Origin: Pseudomaricurvus alcaniphilus
GTDB taxonomy: Bacteria > Pseudomonadota > Gammaproteobacteria > Pseudomonadales > Cellvibrionaceae
Length of the DNA: 64,000 nt
NCBI RefSeq assembly: GCF_011440395.1
Contig: NZ_JAAOIX010000001.1
Coordinates: forward strand, 62,001-126,000
Direction: 5' to 3'
Within the stretch, counting starts at the first letter, position 1. Every line of letters begins with the position of its first letter. Below are positions 27,360 to 35,256 of this stretch, one piece after another. The position numbers and the translations under genes were made by a program. The notes under the pieces are model-generated. The model saw only the letters and a program-made list of their open reading frames with translations, made no database searches and was not told where the DNA came from.

Positions 27360-28223
27360 TCACAAAACATTGAGTGGAATTTTCAGGTAGCGGATACCAT
27401 TGGCTTCGGCGGGCGGCAGGTTGCCGGCCCTCATATTTACCTGCACCGACGACAGCATCAGCTTGGGTGTACCCAGCGTCGCGTCGCGCTTGTCGCGCAT
27501 GCTGACAAATTCCTGCTCGGATACTCCCGCGTGAATGTGAACGTTGTGGCGCTTCTGTTCGCCTACCGTGGTCTCGCAGACGAATTCCTTGCGCTCCTCG
27601 GTGCCGTAGTCGTGACACAGGAACATACGGGTTGCGTCCGGCAGCGAGAAAATCTTTTGTACGGAGTGGTACATGGCATGTGTATCTCCGCCGGGAAAAT
27701 CGCAACGTGCGGTGCCGTAATCCGGCATAAACAGGGTGTCGCCGACAAACGCTGCATCGCCTATAACGTAGGTCAGGCACGCCGGTGTATGGCCCGGGGT
27801 GTGCATAACCCGGGCGGCGATATTGCCAACCTTGAATTCCGCCCCGTCGGCCAGCAGTGCATCAAACTGGGTGCCGTCGGCGCTAAAATCAGGGCCGGTA
27901 TTGAAGAGCTTGCCAAAGGTTTGCTGCACCACTGTTATTTTTTCGCCGATCGCCAGCTTGCCGCCCAGTTGCTCGCGCAGATAGGGCGCCGCACTGAGGT
28001 GGTCGGCGTGCACGTGGGTTTCCAGTATCCATTCAACCGTGAGGTCGTGGCTGCGCACGTGCTCAATCAGCTTGTTGGCCGACTCGTGGGAGGTGTGGCC
28101 GGAGGCCGCATCGTAATCGAGCACCGAATCCACCAGCGCACAGTGGGAGGTTTGCGGGTCAGTGACCACATAGCTGTAGGTATAGGTTTGCGGATCAAAA
28201 AAAGCGTTAACCTCGGGGCGCAT
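27360..28223 (-). CDS. MBL-fold persulfide dioxygenase-like hydrolase
   Basis: A 287-residue metallo-beta-lactamase-fold protein. Metal ligands are seen in THVHADHLSA (H70, H72, D74, H75), HTPGHTPACLTY and the Asp of FVGDTLFMPDYGTARCDF, then FLCHDYG. The overall pattern fits the ETHE1/Blh persulfide dioxygenase group, which oxidises glutathione persulfide to sulfite. The gene lies upstream of the SulP transporter on the same strand (72-bp gap), consistent with making sulfite that the transporter could move. AGGGA precedes the ATG. A glyoxalase II-like role is the main alternative. Confidence 0.88.
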   Translation of the reverse strand: MRPEVNAFFDPQTYTYSYVVTDPQTSHCALVDSVLDYDAASGHTSHESANKLIEHVRSHDLTVEWILETHVHADHLSAAPYLREQLGGKLAIGEKITVVQQTFGKLFNTGPDFSADGTQFDALLADGAEFKVGNIAARVMHTPGHTPACLTYVIGDAAFVGDTLFMPDYGTARCDFPGGDTHAMYHSVQKIFSLPDATRMFLCHDYGTEERKEFVCETTVGEQKRHNVHIHAGVSEQEFVSMRDKRDATLGTPKLMLSSVQVNMRAGNLPPAEANGIRYLKIPLNVL

Positions 28224-28979
28224 GGCTCATTTTCCCTGTCTATAAACGGACGATCATTTGTAATGCTTTGGCTCTGCCGTGCGACAGAAACACCCCGCTA
28301 CAGTAACAGCAAATGCCTCATCACTGCAGTGGTCGTGCGCGGCCCAGCCAGCGTGGTATCGGTAGACGGCGTTGGCGGGCAGCGCGAGTGTTCGAGGCTG
28401 ACGCCGCCGACAGGTATTAACCGGGGAAAGACCACTGCCGGGCACTGCCTGCAAAAGGTTATTTAGAAGACTCTAATATAACCAATTTTTGGTTATATGT
28501 ATACATCCAAATGTTATAAGTTGGCGGAGTTCGGTTGATGCCCCGGTTGCCGGGTCACGGACCGGTCCCTGGGAATGCAGCAGCGCACAATTGGCCATTA
28601 CTGCAGCCAGTTGCACACGCTGTTTTATTTACATTGTCGGCACAAGCTTAGTGCCGAATCGCCTCGAAGATGTCCACAAACGACGGTATCTTGGCAATGG
28701 ATATGGGCAAGTGCAGCTTCCTGGCGGTACTTTACGGGAAAAAAGTAGGACCAAAAAAGTTTCAGCTAGTTGCGGCGCATTCTAATTTGTCTTCGAACAC
28801 CCTAACAGCGAGCATCTGTGGTACTTCTAAGTAGCCCCTCTTTTAGCGCGGTTTAAACTAGCCTGACTCGGCTTTATGCAGGCTTGATCTAACAATTCCC
28901 ACTTGAGCAATTACTATCCGCCGCAAACTGTTTCATTATTAAAGGAAGAGTCTGGTTTACCCGCCACAGGAGCAGCGCC
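28224..28979. other. Intergenic region upstream of MBL protein and aldolase
   Basis: A 756-bp region between divergent genes. It contains the perfect palindrome at 28476-28498. The leader on the MBL side is about 250 bp. Short reading frames (for example 28254-28454) look random and no gene remnant was recognised. Confidence 0.45.
28476..28498. promoter_or_regulatory. Perfect palindrome, candidate operator
   Basis: Arms ATATAACCAA and TTGGTTATAT match perfectly across a three-base spacer. An AT-rich dyad of this size suits a dimeric winged-helix repressor of the ArsR type. Persulfide dioxygenase genes are often controlled by BigR-type ArsR proteins, but no such regulator gene is in the window and the site is 250 bp from the MBL start. 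Confidence 0.45.
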
Positions 28980-30002
28980 ATGCAATACATGACCGAACTG
29001 CAAGACACCATCAACGCCATGGTCCAGAAGGGACGGGGTATTCTCGCTGCAGATGAGAGCTCGCCCACCATCGCCAAACGCTTCGCGGCCATTAATGCCG
29101 AGAGCACCGAAGAAAACCGCCGCGTCTGGCGCAGCTTGCTGGTGACCACCACCGGGCTGGGCGAGTACATCAGTGGCATCATCCTCTACGAGGAAACCCT
29201 CGGCCAGAAGACCGACGCCGGCTTGACCATCCCTGAGGCGGCCTGGGTCGAAAAGATTGTGCCGGGTATCAAGGTGGATAAAGGCAAGATTCCACTGGCC
29301 CTGTCACCCGGGGACCTGATCACCGAAGGGCTCGACGGTCTTGGCAAGCGCCTGCAAGCCTATAAACCCCAGGGCGCGCGCTTCGCCAAATGGCGCGAGG
29401 TGTATGCCATCGAGCCCCACGCGCCGACCCGGCACGGCATCGAGGCCAATGCCGAGATGCTGGCCCGCTATGCGGCGGTGTGCCAGGCGGAGGGGGTGGT
29501 GCCGATCGTAGAGCCGGAAGTGCTGATGGACGGCAGTCACGATATCGATCGGTGTGCCGAGGTGACCGAGGCCGTGCAGCAGGCGGTATTCGCGGCCCTG
29601 CACCGCCACGGGGTGGTGCTGGAGCTGATGATCCTGAAACCCAATATGATCCTGCCGGGCCAGGACTGCCGCACGGCAGACCCGGATGAGGTGGCGGCGG
29701 CGACCCTGAAAGTGCTGCGGCGGACCGTGCCAGCGGCGGTACCGAGCATCAACTTTCTCTCCGGCGGCCAGAGCCCGGAGGAGGCCACCGCCAACCTCAA
29801 TGCCCTCAACCAACAGTGGCCCAATGCCCCCTGGCAGCTAAGTATTTCCTACGGCCGCGCCCTGCAGCAAACAGCGTTGCAGGCCTGGGGCGGCAAACCG
29901 GCAAATATCGCCGCGGCACAGCAGGCGCTGCTCGAACGGGCTCGCCTCAATCACCTGGCAATGCTCGGCAATTACCAGCCTGATATGGAGCGTGGCAATT
30001 GA
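28980..30002 (+). CDS. fda: Class I fructose-bisphosphate aldolase
   Basis: A 340-residue class I (Schiff-base) aldolase. KGRGILAADESSPTI near the start and ELMILKPNMILPG, with the active-site Lys near residue 219, are diagnostic, as is SINFLSGGQSPEEAT. It interconverts fructose 1,6-bisphosphate with glyceraldehyde 3-phosphate and dihydroxyacetone phosphate. Bacteria more often use class II, so this may serve gluconeogenesis or another sugar phosphate. CAGGAG precedes ATG 28980. It is followed closely by the phosphorylase and PRPP synthetase genes. Confidence 0.94.
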   Translation: MQYMTELQDTINAMVQKGRGILAADESSPTIAKRFAAINAESTEENRRVWRSLLVTTTGLGEYISGIILYEETLGQKTDAGLTIPEAAWVEKIVPGIKVDKGKIPLALSPGDLITEGLDGLGKRLQAYKPQGARFAKWREVYAIEPHAPTRHGIEANAEMLARYAAVCQAEGVVPIVEPEVLMDGSHDIDRCAEVTEAVQQAVFAALHRHGVVLELMILKPNMILPGQDCRTADPDEVAAATLKVLRRTVPAAVPSINFLSGGQSPEEATANLNALNQQWPNAPWQLSISYGRALQQTALQAWGGKPANIAAAQQALLERARLNHLAMLGNYQPDMERGN

Positions 30003-30065
30003 GTTCTGCGCCGGGTATGGGCCCCGCACCGCATTGACCACAAGCACTAGTTGCGAGTTGAATTG

Positions 30066-31571
30066 ATGGACAGCCTGATCGTCAAGGACATGGGCATCGA
30101 CACCCACCAGGAGCCGGTGATGTATATGCGCCGGGATTGCCACGTCTGCCGCGCCGAAGGTTTTACCGCCAGCACCCGAGTCGCGGTTATTCACGGCGAG
30201 CACTCCGTTATTGCCAGCATGAACGTGGTGGACGAGGCGGTCCTGGAACAGGGCTACGCGGGGTTTTCCAAGGCCGCCCTGGAGCGCTTGCAGGCGGCAG
30301 AAGGTGACTATGTCACCGTTGGCCATGCGCCGGTGCTGGAATCCATGCAAAGCGTGCGCAAAAAGATTTTCGGCCACAAGTTAAGCGAAGCCGAGATCAC
30401 AGAGATCATCGAGGACATCAGTGCCCACCGCTACAGCGATATCGAAATCGCCAGCTTTTTAAGCGTCTGCGCCGGCAGCCGCCTGGATGTGGAGGAAATC
30501 ATCGACCTCACCGATGCCATGGTTGCCTGCGGGAAACGCTTGCAGTGGCCACAACACCGGCGAGTCTTTGATAAACATTGTATCGGCGGCCTGCCGGGTA
30601 ACCGCACCACACCCCTGTTGGTGTCCATCGCCAGTGCCGCCGGCCTGGTGATGCCCAAGACCTCGTCGCGAGCCATAACCTCTCCGGCGGGCACGGCGGA
30701 TACCATGGAGGCCCTGACCACGGTCAATCTTGAACTGGCCGAAATACAGCACACGGTTACTGCCACCGGTGCCTGCCTGGCCTGGGGTGGGGCGGTCAAC
30801 CTGAGTCCGGCGGATGACCTGATGATCCGGATCGAGCGCGCCCTGGACCTGGACGGCGAGGGCCAGTTGATTGCCTCGGTGCTGTCGAAGAAAATTGCCG
30901 CCGGCTCCACCCATGTCATTATTGATATCCCGGTGGGGGAGACGGCAAAAGTCCGCACTGAGCGGGACGCCAACCGGTTGGCGTCGCTGTTCACCCAGGT
31001 GGGCGCGGCTTGCGGGATTTTTGTGCGCTGTATTATTACCGACGGCACCCGGCCGGTGGGGCTGGGCATCGGCCCGGTGGAGGAGGCGCGGGATCTGCTG
31101 GCGGTGTTGCAATGCCAGCCCCAGGCCCCGGCAGACCTGCGCGAACGGGCGCTGCTCCTGACCGCCCACCTGTTTGACCTGGCCGACGGCGCCGGTGTCG
31201 AAGCCGGCTATGCAAAGGCAGCAAAGATTCTCGACAGCGAACAGGCCTGGCTGCAGTTCCAGCGCATCGCCATCGCCCAGGGCGGCATGAAAACCCTGCC
31301 AGACGCGGCTTACCAGCACATTGAATACGCGCTCACCGCTGGCACCATCCGCAAGGTGGATAATCGGCAATTGGCGCAGCTGGCCAAGTTGGCCGGTGCA
31401 CCTTCCACTCCGGCGGCCGGGGTGCGCCTGCATGTGCGTGTCGGCGCGACCATCTCCGCCGGTACACCACTGTTCACCCTGTTCAGCAACAGCACCGGTG
31501 AACGCAACTACGCGCTGGAATACTATCGCAACCAAAGTGCCATCTTTACCATCGAGGAGGCCGCAGGATAA
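30066..31571 (+). CDS. Thymidine phosphorylase-family enzyme (AMP phosphorylase-like)
   Basis: A 501-residue nucleoside/nucleotide phosphorylase. It has an N-terminal barrel-like extension (about residues 1-90) found in the archaeal AMP phosphorylase group and in a set of proteobacterial proteins, then the catalytic core with FDKHCIGGLPGNRTTP and KTSSRAITSPAGTADTME. It should cleave a nucleoside or NMP with phosphate to give a base and ribose (1,5-bis)phosphate. ATG 30066 is chosen; a TTG at 30051 is in frame. The stop overlaps the PRPP synthetase start. The extension makes NMP a more likely substrate than thymidine, which is inference. Confidence 0.9.
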   Translation: MDSLIVKDMGIDTHQEPVMYMRRDCHVCRAEGFTASTRVAVIHGEHSVIASMNVVDEAVLEQGYAGFSKAALERLQAAEGDYVTVGHAPVLESMQSVRKKIFGHKLSEAEITEIIEDISAHRYSDIEIASFLSVCAGSRLDVEEIIDLTDAMVACGKRLQWPQHRRVFDKHCIGGLPGNRTTPLLVSIASAAGLVMPKTSSRAITSPAGTADTMEALTTVNLELAEIQHTVTATGACLAWGGAVNLSPADDLMIRIERALDLDGEGQLIASVLSKKIAAGSTHVIIDIPVGETAKVRTERDANRLASLFTQVGAACGIFVRCIITDGTRPVGLGIGPVEEARDLLAVLQCQPQAPADLRERALLLTAHLFDLADGAGVEAGYAKAAKILDSEQAWLQFQRIAIAQGGMKTLPDAAYQHIEYALTAGTIRKVDNRQLAQLAKLAGAPSTPAAGVRLHVRVGATISAGTPLFTLFSNSTGERNYALEYYRNQSAIFTIEEAAG

Positions 31572-32515
31572 TGTCCGCTACTTTGTCCGGTTCAACAAGT
31601 TCCTCTGCACCCGTCCCCATTGTCTTTGAGCTGCAACCGCAGCCCCTGACAGCGCCCCTGGCTGCGGCCCTTTACGGGGACGCCGGGAAACTGGAAAGCC
31701 GCCTGTTTCCGGACGGGGAGTCTTATTTGCGGATAACCTCGGCGGTCTATGGGCGGCCCTGCCTGATCGTGGCCGAGCTGTCCCACCCCAATGGTAAATA
31801 CCTGCCGCTGCTGTTCCTGGCGGCGACGCTGCGGGAGTTTGGTGCTGCCAGCGTCGGCCTGGTGGCGCCCTACCTGAGCTATATGCGCCAGGACATCCGT
31901 TTCCAGGATGGCGAGGTGGTGACATCAAAAATTTTTGCCCGGGAGTTATCCCGCCAGTTTGACTGGCTGGTGACGGTCGACCCGCATCTGCATCGCTACA
32001 ACTCACTGGATGAAATCTACACAATACCGGCCCAGGTGGTGCACGGGGCTCCAGCCCTGGCCCAGCGCCTGGGGCAAATGCCCGATGTGTTGCTGGTTGG
32101 GCCGGATGCAGAAAGCGAGCAATGGGTTGCCGAGATTGCCCAGCTAAGCGGTCACCCCTTTATCATCGGAAACAAGCATCGCCACGGGGATCGCAAGGTG
32201 GAGATAGTGCTGCCGCCGCTGGAGGAGTATAAGCAGCGCACCGCGGTTATCATCGATGACGTGATTTCCAGCGGCCACACCATCCTGCAATGCCTGCAGC
32301 AGTTGCAGGCCAATGGCATGAAGCGGGTTCAATGCGCCGCGGTGCACGGCATTTTTGCCGACGGTGCGGATGAGAAATTAATGGCCGCCGGGCTGGACGC
32401 CCTGATCACTACCAATACCATCGCCCACAGCTCGAACGCTGCAGATGTGACGCCGCTGTTGGTCAAACCGGTCACAGACTTCTTGCATCGACAGGGAAGC
32501 GCAGCGAGCCGATAA
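31571..32515 (+). CDS. Ribose-phosphate pyrophosphokinase (divergent)
   Basis: A 314-residue PRPP synthetase homologue. Seen are FPDGESYLRI, YLSYMRQDIRF, the pyrophosphate-binding VTVDPHLHRYNS and the PRPP-binding VIIDDVISSGHT. It makes PRPP from ribose 5-phosphate and ATP in the housekeeping enzyme. The N-terminal 20 residues are Ser/Pro-rich and unlike the canonical Prs, and the sequence is divergent, so it is probably a second, pathway-specific paralogue. Its ATG overlaps the phosphorylase stop, so the two enzymes are coupled and likely share a ribose-phosphate intermediate. Confidence 0.88.
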   Translation: MSATLSGSTSSSAPVPIVFELQPQPLTAPLAAALYGDAGKLESRLFPDGESYLRITSAVYGRPCLIVAELSHPNGKYLPLLFLAATLREFGAASVGLVAPYLSYMRQDIRFQDGEVVTSKIFARELSRQFDWLVTVDPHLHRYNSLDEIYTIPAQVVHGAPALAQRLGQMPDVLLVGPDAESEQWVAEIAQLSGHPFIIGNKHRHGDRKVEIVLPPLEEYKQRTAVIIDDVISSGHTILQCLQQLQANGMKRVQCAAVHGIFADGADEKLMAAGLDALITTNTIAHSSNAADVTPLLVKPVTDFLHRQGSAASR

Positions 32516-32537
32516 ACTTACCAGTCCGCTCGTTGAA

Positions 32538-32559
32538 GCCCCAGCTGAAAAGCCGGGGC
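32538..32559 (+). terminator. Weak hairpin after the PRPP synthetase gene
   Basis: A nine-position stem (GCCCCAGCT / AGCCGGGGC, one mismatch) with a GAAA loop lies between two converging genes. There is no T tract, so its role is uncertain. Confidence 0.4.
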
Positions 32560-32585
32560 CGTTGTACTGCTATTGAACGCAAATC

Positions 32586-32987
32586 CTAAAACGGCACGTC
32601 ATCGTCGTAGCTGGCGCCGCTGGACTGGTTAAAGTCCGCCGCATCGTAATGGGCGTAGGAGGGGCCCTGGTCCTTCATGCCGGCATCCACCGCCTCGATG
32701 CGCCAGGCTTGCAGGCTGGTAAAGCATCGCTCCGGCTTGCCATTGCCAGACCAGAGCCGGCCGGAAAAGTTGAAGTGCACGTTGATCTCGTCACCCACAT
32801 TGTAGGCATCCATCAGGGCACACTTGTCTTTGATGAGCTCGAGAGCGACATGGTTGGGGTAGGCGGAGTTTTCTCCCTCGCCGGTCAGCTTGATGACAAA
32901 CTCTCTCTTGGTGAAGCCGTTGTTGCCGTATTCGGTGGTGGCGCCAATGGAGTGAATTACTCCCTGGATTTCATAGCTTTTGGACAT
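32586..32987 (-). CDS. DUF3127 OB-fold-like protein with SSB-type tail
   Basis: A 133-residue protein of the DUF3127 family (KSYEIQGVIHSIG, TKREFVIKL, VGDEINVHFNFSGRLW), which looks like an OB-fold related to single-stranded DNA-binding proteins. It ends in DDDVPF, nearly identical to the SSB C-terminal tip DDDIPF that recruits repair and replication proteins. A Gly/Ser/Tyr-rich linker (about 112-127) precedes the tip, again as in SSB. Start 32987 (MSKSYEIQ) is at the family's N-terminus; the longer frame to 33092 runs through tandem repeats. An SSB-like or SSB-competing role is inference. Confidence 0.82.
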   Translation of the reverse strand: MSKSYEIQGVIHSIGATTEYGNNGFTKREFVIKLTGEGENSAYPNHVALELIKDKCALMDAYNVGDEINVHFNFSGRLWSGNGKPERCFTSLQAWRIEAVDAGMKDQGPSYAHYDAADFNQSSGASYDDDVPF

Positions 32988-33097
32988 TGAATTACTCTTT
33001 GGGATTGAATTTGGAACCTGGTAGCGACCCGGCCCGGTAAACGGGGCGGACAGGGCGCTGCTTAAAACGTCTGCGCGCGCTATTATACACACCTATA

Positions 33098-33151
33098 GAT
33101 ACCCAAAACCCGAAAGATACCCAAAACCCGAAAGATACCCAAAACCCGAAT
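33098..33151. repeat. 18-bp tandem repeat, three copies, in a divergent promoter
   Basis: Unit GATACCCAAAACCCGAAA at 33098-33115, 33116-33133 and 33134-33151 (last base changed). It lies between the divergent DUF3127 and HAD genes, just before the HAD ribosome site, where copy-number change would alter promoter or leader spacing. Confidence 0.9.
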
Positions 33152-33165
33152 CCCTGGAGGTTTCC

Positions 33166-33915
33166 TTGCTGAAAGCACTTTTCTTCGATATGGACGAGAC
33201 CCTGTGCGACACCCGTTTCGCCAACGAGCAAGCCACGCGCCTGCTGGGCGAGTCGCTGCTGGCCCAGTTTGGGCCGGGGGTGGATGCCGCGGCTGTGGCC
33301 CACGCCTATGTGGCCGGTATTTACCGGGAGTGGAGCGAGAGCCAGCGGGCACGCTACCTGCCCATTATCGAACAGCAGAGCGAGGGGGCCTTTCGGGTAC
33401 AACTGATTCGCGACCTGCTGGCCGAGCAGGGTATAACCGAGGTCAGCAAGGACCAGGCCCGCAGCCTGCAGGACCAGTTTGACCGGGACCGGCTGCAACA
33501 CTTTGACTTCTACCCCGGGATTGCCGAATTTTTGACCGAGATGCGCCAGCTTTTTACCCTGGTGGTGATCACCAACGGGCCGGAGTTCTCCCAGGTACCG
33601 AAGGTGAAGACCGTACACCTGGCGCGCTATGTGGATCACATCCTTATCGGCGGCCAAGAGCCGGAGCAAAAGCCGGCCAAGTCAATCTTCCTGAAAGCTC
33701 TCAAGCTGGCCAACTGCGAGGCCCACGAAGCCATTCATGTGGGCGACAGCCTGGCGGCCGATATCGCCGGCGCGCACAATACCGGCATCACCTCGGTCTG
33801 GATCCAGCACTCGCAACCGCTGGATGCGGAACTGGGCATAGACCCTCACCATACCGTGCTGCACCCCAGTGAAATCCCGCAATTTATCAGGCAGTTACAT
33901 CAGGGTTCTAACTAA
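33166..33915 (+). CDS. HAD-family phosphatase (YjjG-like)
   Basis: A 249-residue HAD hydrolase. DMDETLCD supplies the nucleophile and acid Asp, VITNG is motif II, the Lys of KPAKSIF is motif III and HVGDSLAADIAGA is motif IV. Helical cap residues lie between about 15 and 100. The layout resembles YjjG-type house-cleaning nucleotidases that remove phosphate from pyrimidine or modified nucleotides. The start is TTG with a strong GGAGG five bases upstream; no ATG is available. The 18-bp repeats immediately precede it. Confidence 0.87.
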   Translation: MLKALFFDMDETLCDTRFANEQATRLLGESLLAQFGPGVDAAAVAHAYVAGIYREWSESQRARYLPIIEQQSEGAFRVQLIRDLLAEQGITEVSKDQARSLQDQFDRDRLQHFDFYPGIAEFLTEMRQLFTLVVITNGPEFSQVPKVKTVHLARYVDHILIGGQEPEQKPAKSIFLKALKLANCEAHEAIHVGDSLAADIAGAHNTGITSVWIQHSQPLDAELGIDPHHTVLHPSEIPQFIRQLHQGSN

Positions 33916-33987
33916 GCTTCGAGATCACTGGCAATTGCTCACCGGTTCAATTATGGTCATGGGAATGTCCCGCCAGGGCCTTGTGCC

Positions 33988-35256
33988 ATGAAGAAAATAT
34001 TTCAGTCCATCTATCGCAACATCATCAACCCCTCGGCGGACGAGGCGCTGGCCAAAGCCTGGCAGGCCGGCGGCGGTGAGCTGCCCACCCTGTGGTTGCT
34101 GGGGAAGACCGGGGCCGGCAAATCGTCCATCGTCCAGAAAATGACCGGCGCCAGTGCCGCTGAAATTGGCAACGGCTTTATGCCCTGCACCCGGGATGCG
34201 CAGGCCTACCAATACCCGGCCGAGCTGCCCATCCTGCGTTTTATGGATACCCGCGGGCTGGGGGAGGCGGATTACGACGCCAGCGAGGACCTGCAGTTTC
34301 TCGGTGAGACCAGCCATGCCCTGTTGATCGTCATACGGCTTGGCGACGGCGAACAGAGCGCGGTACTGAGCGCACTGCGCCAGATCCGCAACTCGGCCCG
34401 CCAGATTCAGCGCGAGCACGTGATGGTGGTGCACACCGGCGCCAGCGATATAGACAGTGAGCACGACCGCCGCCGAGCGCTGGCGGACAAGCAGGCGCAG
34501 GTGGAGCAGGTGTGGGGGGCGGAGCTGGATCACTGCCTGGTGGATTTTTCACCGCTGGATTCTTTGCCGGTGGATAGTTCACCGATGGATCGTACACAAG
34601 TAAATAGCGATGGCGGCCTCAATGACCTGGGCGAGGCCGAGCTAAAGGAGATGCTCAGCGCGCGCTTGCCCGAACTGCGCCTGTGGCTGCAAAAGCGGCA
34701 ACACCGGGATCTGGAGCGGGCTAATTTCGAACGTTTGCGCAGCCAGGTGCTGTGGTACGCCGGAACCGCCGCCGCCAGCGATGCCATTCCGGCGGTTGGG
34801 CTGATCAGTGTGCCGGCGATCCAGGGCAAAATGCTGCACAGTCTCGCCCGCCACTATGACATCCAGTGGGACAAGCGCAACTTCTCGGAATTCAGCGCCG
34901 CCCTCGGCGGCAGCTTCGCGCTGCGCTATGGCACCAGCCTCGGCATGCGCCAACTGGCCAAACTGATTCCCGCTTACGGTCAGCTTGCCGGGGCGGCGCT
35001 CGCGGTTACCGTCAGCTACGCCAGTACCTACGCCATCGGCAGGGCGGCGTGCAGTTACCTGTACCACCAGAAAACCAAAACACCCCTGAGCGATGGCGCA
35101 CTGCAAGCGCTGTATCGCGAAGCTATGCAGGAGGGCAAGGCCGCGGGCCGGGAAATCGAGCAGGACAGGCAGCAGCTGCATCCAAAGGACCAACCGCCGC
35201 TAACACCCGCCGCGGAGCCGGCATCAACCCCGACTGGCAAAGCAAACCCGAAGTGA
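33988..35256 (+). CDS. YcjF/DUF697-like membrane GTPase, first of a pair
   Basis: A 422-residue GTPase. The P-loop GKTGAGKSS is at residues 39-47 and the G3 motif DTRGLGE near 85. After the G domain come a linker with three five-residue repeats (FSPLD, SLPVD, SSPMD), then a C-terminal DUF697-like segment with glycine/alanine-rich helices (about 255-365) that could associate with membrane. A Pro-rich tail ends the protein. Role unknown; such GTPases are often linked to envelope stress. The stop overlaps the ATG of the next GTPase gene. Confidence 0.85.
   Translation: MKKIFQSIYRNIINPSADEALAKAWQAGGGELPTLWLLGKTGAGKSSIVQKMTGASAAEIGNGFMPCTRDAQAYQYPAELPILRFMDTRGLGEADYDASEDLQFLGETSHALLIVIRLGDGEQSAVLSALRQIRNSARQIQREHVMVVHTGASDIDSEHDRRRALADKQAQVEQVWGAELDHCLVDFSPLDSLPVDSSPMDRTQVNSDGGLNDLGEAELKEMLSARLPELRLWLQKRQHRDLERANFERLRSQVLWYAGTAAASDAIPAVGLISVPAIQGKMLHSLARHYDIQWDKRNFSEFSAALGGSFALRYGTSLGMRQLAKLIPAYGQLAGAALAVTVSYASTYAIGRAACSYLYHQKTKTPLSDGALQALYREAMQEGKAAGREIEQDRQQLHPKDQPPLTPAAEPASTPTGKANPK

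Noticed and set aside
28254-28454. 66-codon ORF upstream of the MBL gene
   Set aside because: No family, ribosome site or coding bias recognised.
34866-35255. Longer version of the second GTPase
   Set aside because: It would overlap the first GTPase by 390 bp in another frame; the TGATG overlap at 35256 explains the start.
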